A stretch of 7,973 bases of DNA from DATKFM01 sp035544395 (lineage in GTDB: Bacteria; Pseudomonadota; Alphaproteobacteria; Dongiales; Dongiaceae). The position numbers and the translations under genes were made by a program. The DNA is taken from assembly GCA_035544395.1 (NCBI GenBank), contig DATKFM010000386.1:1-7973 (forward strand). Reading direction: 5' to 3'. Positions 6,205 to 7,973 of this stretch are shown here, piece by piece. A model generated the notes under the pieces. The model did no database searches. It was given only the letters and a program-made list of their open reading frames with translations, and had not been told where the DNA came from. The stretch's first letter is position 1. Each line of letters starts with the position of its first letter.

Positions 6205-6996
6205 CTACGCGCTGGCGAGAAATGCCGCCAGATCGGCGGCGAACTCCACCGGCTTCTCCCATTGCAGGCCATGACCGACGCCGGGATAGACCTTGAGCCG
6301 GGCCTGGGGCATCAGCCGTTGCAGTTCCCGCTGATCGTCTCCGGTAAAATACATGTCGCCATCCCCATACAGGATCAGGACCGGGCATTTGATCTCCGCC
6401 AGGCGTGCGGCGTGATCCTCGCTCAGCATGCCGGCCATGGCGCCCTGCCAGGATCGTGCCGGCGCCTTGAGCGTCTCCGCGACGATTTTCTCGAAGACCG
6501 CGTCGGGCACCGGCGAGTGGATCTGTTCGCCCTGGGACATCCGGACAAAAGCCGGGTCGATCGGGTCGGTCAGGGCATTGATCTCGTCCATGACGGTCCC
6601 GCCGACGATCGCGCTGTTGGCGGCCGTCGGCGCGGTTCCCACGAGCACCAGCTTGCTGGTTTTCGCCGGATTGCGAACGGCAAAGTAATGGGCGATGAGC
6701 CCGCCCATGGAATGGCCGACAATCGCCGCCTGGCGGACGCCGATGGCGTCGAGGAATGCTTCCAGGTCCGTCACATAATCTGTCTGGGTGAACCCCGATG
6801 GTGGCTTGTCGGCGTCGCCGAAGCCGCGCTGGCTCACGAAAATGAGCCGGTGGCTCTTCGGCAGATGGGGCAGGGCGGGATCCCAGATGCGACGGGAATC
6901 CAGGTAGCCGTGCACGAAGACAACCGCCGGTCCTTGCGGATTGCCGCCCTCAGCGTAGTCAAGCGTAATGCCGGTGGTGATGGAAATGCGGGGCAT
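6205..6996 (-). CDS. alpha/beta-hydrolase fold protein
   Basis: Probable soluble esterase or hydrolase of 263 residues, substrate unknown. After strand b1 (ISITTGITLDYAEGG, 4-18) comes the oxyanion-hole motif FVHGYLDS (27-34). The nucleophile elbow is GHSMGG (94-99) with Ser96. The acid is probably Asp214 (or Asp212) in YGDGDMYF (210-217), and the catalytic His is His242 in GVGHGLQWEKP (239-249). All triad residues are present and the length is typical of the single-domain family. There is no signal peptide. I chose the ATG at 6996 because the longer in-frame start at 7101 would overlap the upstream SDR gene by 86 bp and add a cysteine- and arginine-rich leader that looks like an off-frame reading of that gene. 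With this start the gene lies 19 bp after the SDR stop and is probably co-transcribed. The ribosome-binding site is weak (GGTG). Motifs alone cannot separate lipase, C-C hydrolase, haloperoxidase-like or lactonase roles. Confidence 0.9.
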   Translation of the reverse strand: MPRISITTGITLDYAEGGNPQGPAVVFVHGYLDSRRIWDPALPHLPKSHRLIFVSQRGFGDADKPPSGFTQTDYVTDLEAFLDAIGVRQAAIVGHSMGGLIAHYFAVRNPAKTSKLVLVGTAPTAANSAIVGGTVMDEINALTDPIDPAFVRMSQGEQIHSPVPDAVFEKIVAETLKAPARSWQGAMAGMLSEDHAARLAEIKCPVLILYGDGDMYFTGDDQRELQRLMPQARLKVYPGVGHGLQWEKPVEFAADLAAFLASA

Positions 6997-7015
6997 TGCC
7001 GAGCACCGGACCCCG

Positions 7016-7792
7016 TCACTGTCCCAGTGTGTAGGTGTAGCCGTCGACCGGCAGAGCCTGGCCGGAAATCCGCGCTCCGGCTGGCGAGCACAGGAACACA
7101 ATCATGTTGGCGATGTCCTTGGGGCTGATGAAGGTTTTCAAGGCGTTGTACTGCACCATGCTGCTGCGGACCTCGTTGGGCGAGCGGCCGCTGGCTTTGG
7201 CCTCGGCGGCGATCACCCGCTCGATGCGTGCCCCTTCGACCGGTCCGGGGCAGATGCAATTGACGCGGATGCCGAACGGTCCCAGCTCCAGCGCCAGGGA
7301 CTTGGTCAGGCCGACAATCGCCCATTTGGCCGACGCGTAGGGCGTGCGGCGGGCGAAACCGAAGATGCCGGCGGACGATGACAGATTGACGATGCTGCCA
7401 GCTTGCGACTTCTTCATAATGGGAATGGCTCGGCGGGCGCAGAAATAGGTGCCGTCCAGGTTTACCGCCAATGTCCGCCGCCAATCCTCGGGCGAACAGT
7501 CCTCGAGATTGGCGGTCGGCCCGGCGATGCCGGCATTGTTCACCAGTACATCGACGCCTCCGAGCGTCTCCATCGCTTCCTTGAAAAGCTGGTCGACGTG
7601 ATCTTCTGTGGCGACATCGGCGACTGTCGTGCCGATTACGGGATATTCCGCTTTGAACGCCGCAAGGCCGTCGCTGTCCACATCGCAGACATGAAGCTTC
7701 GCGCCCGCGGCGAGAAAGGCCTCCGCCGTCGTCCGACCGATTCCCGTGGCGGCCGCGGTGATGATCACCCGTTTGTTCTCAAGGCCCTTCAT
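7016..7792 (-). CDS. short-chain dehydrogenase/reductase (SDR), classical type
   Basis: A 258-residue cytoplasmic NAD(P)-dependent oxidoreductase with the usual classical SDR length. The cofactor motif reads TAAATGIG (12-19): the first Gly of TGxxxGIG is Ala, a variant found in some members such as human BDH2. Asp37 at the end of the second strand (VCDVD) suggests a preference for NAD(H). NNAG (85-88), Asn111, Ser139 (in NLSSSAG), Tyr152 and Lys156 (YASAK) form a complete catalytic set. PGPVEGARI (182-190) matches the conserved Pro-Gly region, and the C-terminus SGQALPVDGY (243-252) is typical. The start is supported by AGGGGGA six bases upstream. It lies 61 bp after the transporter stop and 19 bp before the hydrolase gene. 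The substrate cannot be told from sequence; automated annotation would probably call it 3-oxoacyl-ACP reductase-like, which I would not trust. Confidence 0.94.
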   Translation of the reverse strand: MKGLENKRVIITAAATGIGRTTAEAFLAAGAKLHVCDVDSDGLAAFKAEYPVIGTTVADVATEDHVDQLFKEAMETLGGVDVLVNNAGIAGPTANLEDCSPEDWRRTLAVNLDGTYFCARRAIPIMKKSQAGSIVNLSSSAGIFGFARRTPYASAKWAIVGLTKSLALELGPFGIRVNCICPGPVEGARIERVIAAEAKASGRSPNEVRSSMVQYNALKTFISPKDIANMIVFLCSPAGARISGQALPVDGYTYTLGQ

Positions 7793-7832
7793 CCTGCATC
7801 CCCCTGTGAATGAGCGCGGATGCTAGCAGTGC

Positions 7833-7845
7833 GACCCGGCGGGTC
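7833..7845. repeat. perfect 5-bp inverted repeat between transporter and SDR genes
   Basis: GACCC-GGC-GGGTC lies 8 bases after the transporter stop codon and 40 bases before the SDR start. It could form a small GC-rich hairpin in the transcript. No T-run follows, so an intrinsic terminator is not supported. It may be a weak attenuator, a symmetric protein-binding site, or chance. Confidence 0.35.
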
Positions 7846-7853
7846 CAGCCGAT

Positions 7854-7973
7854 TCATGCGGGCTGCTTCGGCGCCCGGTGACCGAACATCGTCAGGGTCA
7901 GTATGGCGCCTAGCACGAGGGCTACGCCAAGGGACTGGCTCATCGTCAGTCTCTCCTGCAGCACCACATAAGC
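7854..7973 (-). CDS. C-terminal end of an EamA/DMT-family membrane transporter (partial)
   Basis: Only the last 39 codons are present; the rest lies beyond the right edge. The sequence begins AYVVLQERLTMSQSLGVALV and continues into a hydrophobic segment ending TLTMF, then a short basic tail (GHRAPKQPA). An E-x-L-T segment followed by x-Q-x-LG and a final transmembrane helix is characteristic of the last helices of EamA (drug/metabolite transporter) proteins, which have ten membrane helices. The substrate is unknown. It reads in the same direction as the SDR gene, with 61 bp between them, so co-transcription is possible but not shown. The call rests on this short tail alone. Confidence 0.65.
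   Translation of the reverse strand, partial: AYVVLQERLTMSQSLGVALVLGAILTLTMFGHRAPKQPA

Noticed and set aside
6104..6388. Minus-strand frame overlapping the hydrolase end and the intergenic region
   Set aside because: It overlaps the hydrolase C-terminus in another frame, including the catalytic His region, and its product matches no family I know.
6997..7101. Upstream in-frame start extending the hydrolase by 35 residues
   Set aside because: It would overlap the SDR gene by 86 bp, and the added leader is Cys- and Arg-rich with no family resemblance. The ATG at 6996 begins directly at the first conserved strand.
6262..7128. Plus-strand frame of 288 codons opposite the hydrolase gene
   Set aside because: It is an antisense shadow of a hydrolase with a complete catalytic triad; no motif or plausible translation start supports it.

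Overview
The window reads as a stretch of GC-rich alphaproteobacterial chromosome. This placement rests on codon use, the style of the chemotaxis proteins and a CtrA-like box; the order or genus cannot be fixed from it. Every convincing gene is on the minus strand, so transcription runs from high to low coordinates. I see no RNA genes, CRISPR arrays, insertion sequences or origins.

Upstream block (7973 down to 6205): the last 39 codons of an EamA/DMT-type membrane transporter enter from the right edge. They are followed by a classical short-chain dehydrogenase/reductase (SDR) and, 19 bp later, an alpha/beta-hydrolase with an intact Ser-Asp-His triad. The last two look co-transcribed and suggest a small metabolic unit of unknown substrate.

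Intergenic promoter region (6018 to 6204): part of this gap falls to about 40% GC. It holds a near-consensus CtrA-type box (TTGA-N7-TTAACC) and a TAATAT candidate -10, suitably placed to drive the next operon.

Chemotaxis operon (6017 down to 344): a small STAS-domain protein, the histidine kinase CheA, the coupling protein CheW and one large transmembrane chemoreceptor (MCP). The genes are separated by 60, 18 and 70 bp. The receptor should form an array with CheW and CheA, and its signal should control CheA autophosphorylation. The receptor has an E. coli-length (36H-type) signalling domain, intact methylation-site motifs and a C-terminal NWDEF pentapeptide of the CheR/CheB-tethering type. 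No cheY, cheR, cheB or cheD lies in the window, so the response regulator and adaptation enzymes must be encoded elsewhere. The STAS protein may be a CheA accessory factor, by analogy with CheS of Sinorhizobium meliloti.

Left end (1 to 343): no recognisable gene. It has hairpin-forming sequence just after the receptor stop, and a weak possibility of one or two small minus-strand reading frames that meet in an ATGA overlap, the second leaving the window. GC is about 50% in the middle of this stretch, below the flanking genes.

Overall most of the window is a recognisable chemosensory core. The less ordinary points are the STAS gene leading a che operon, the tethered receptor without nearby CheR/CheB, the CheA regulatory region without an obvious classical P2 domain, the candidate CtrA promoter, and the unexplained left end.
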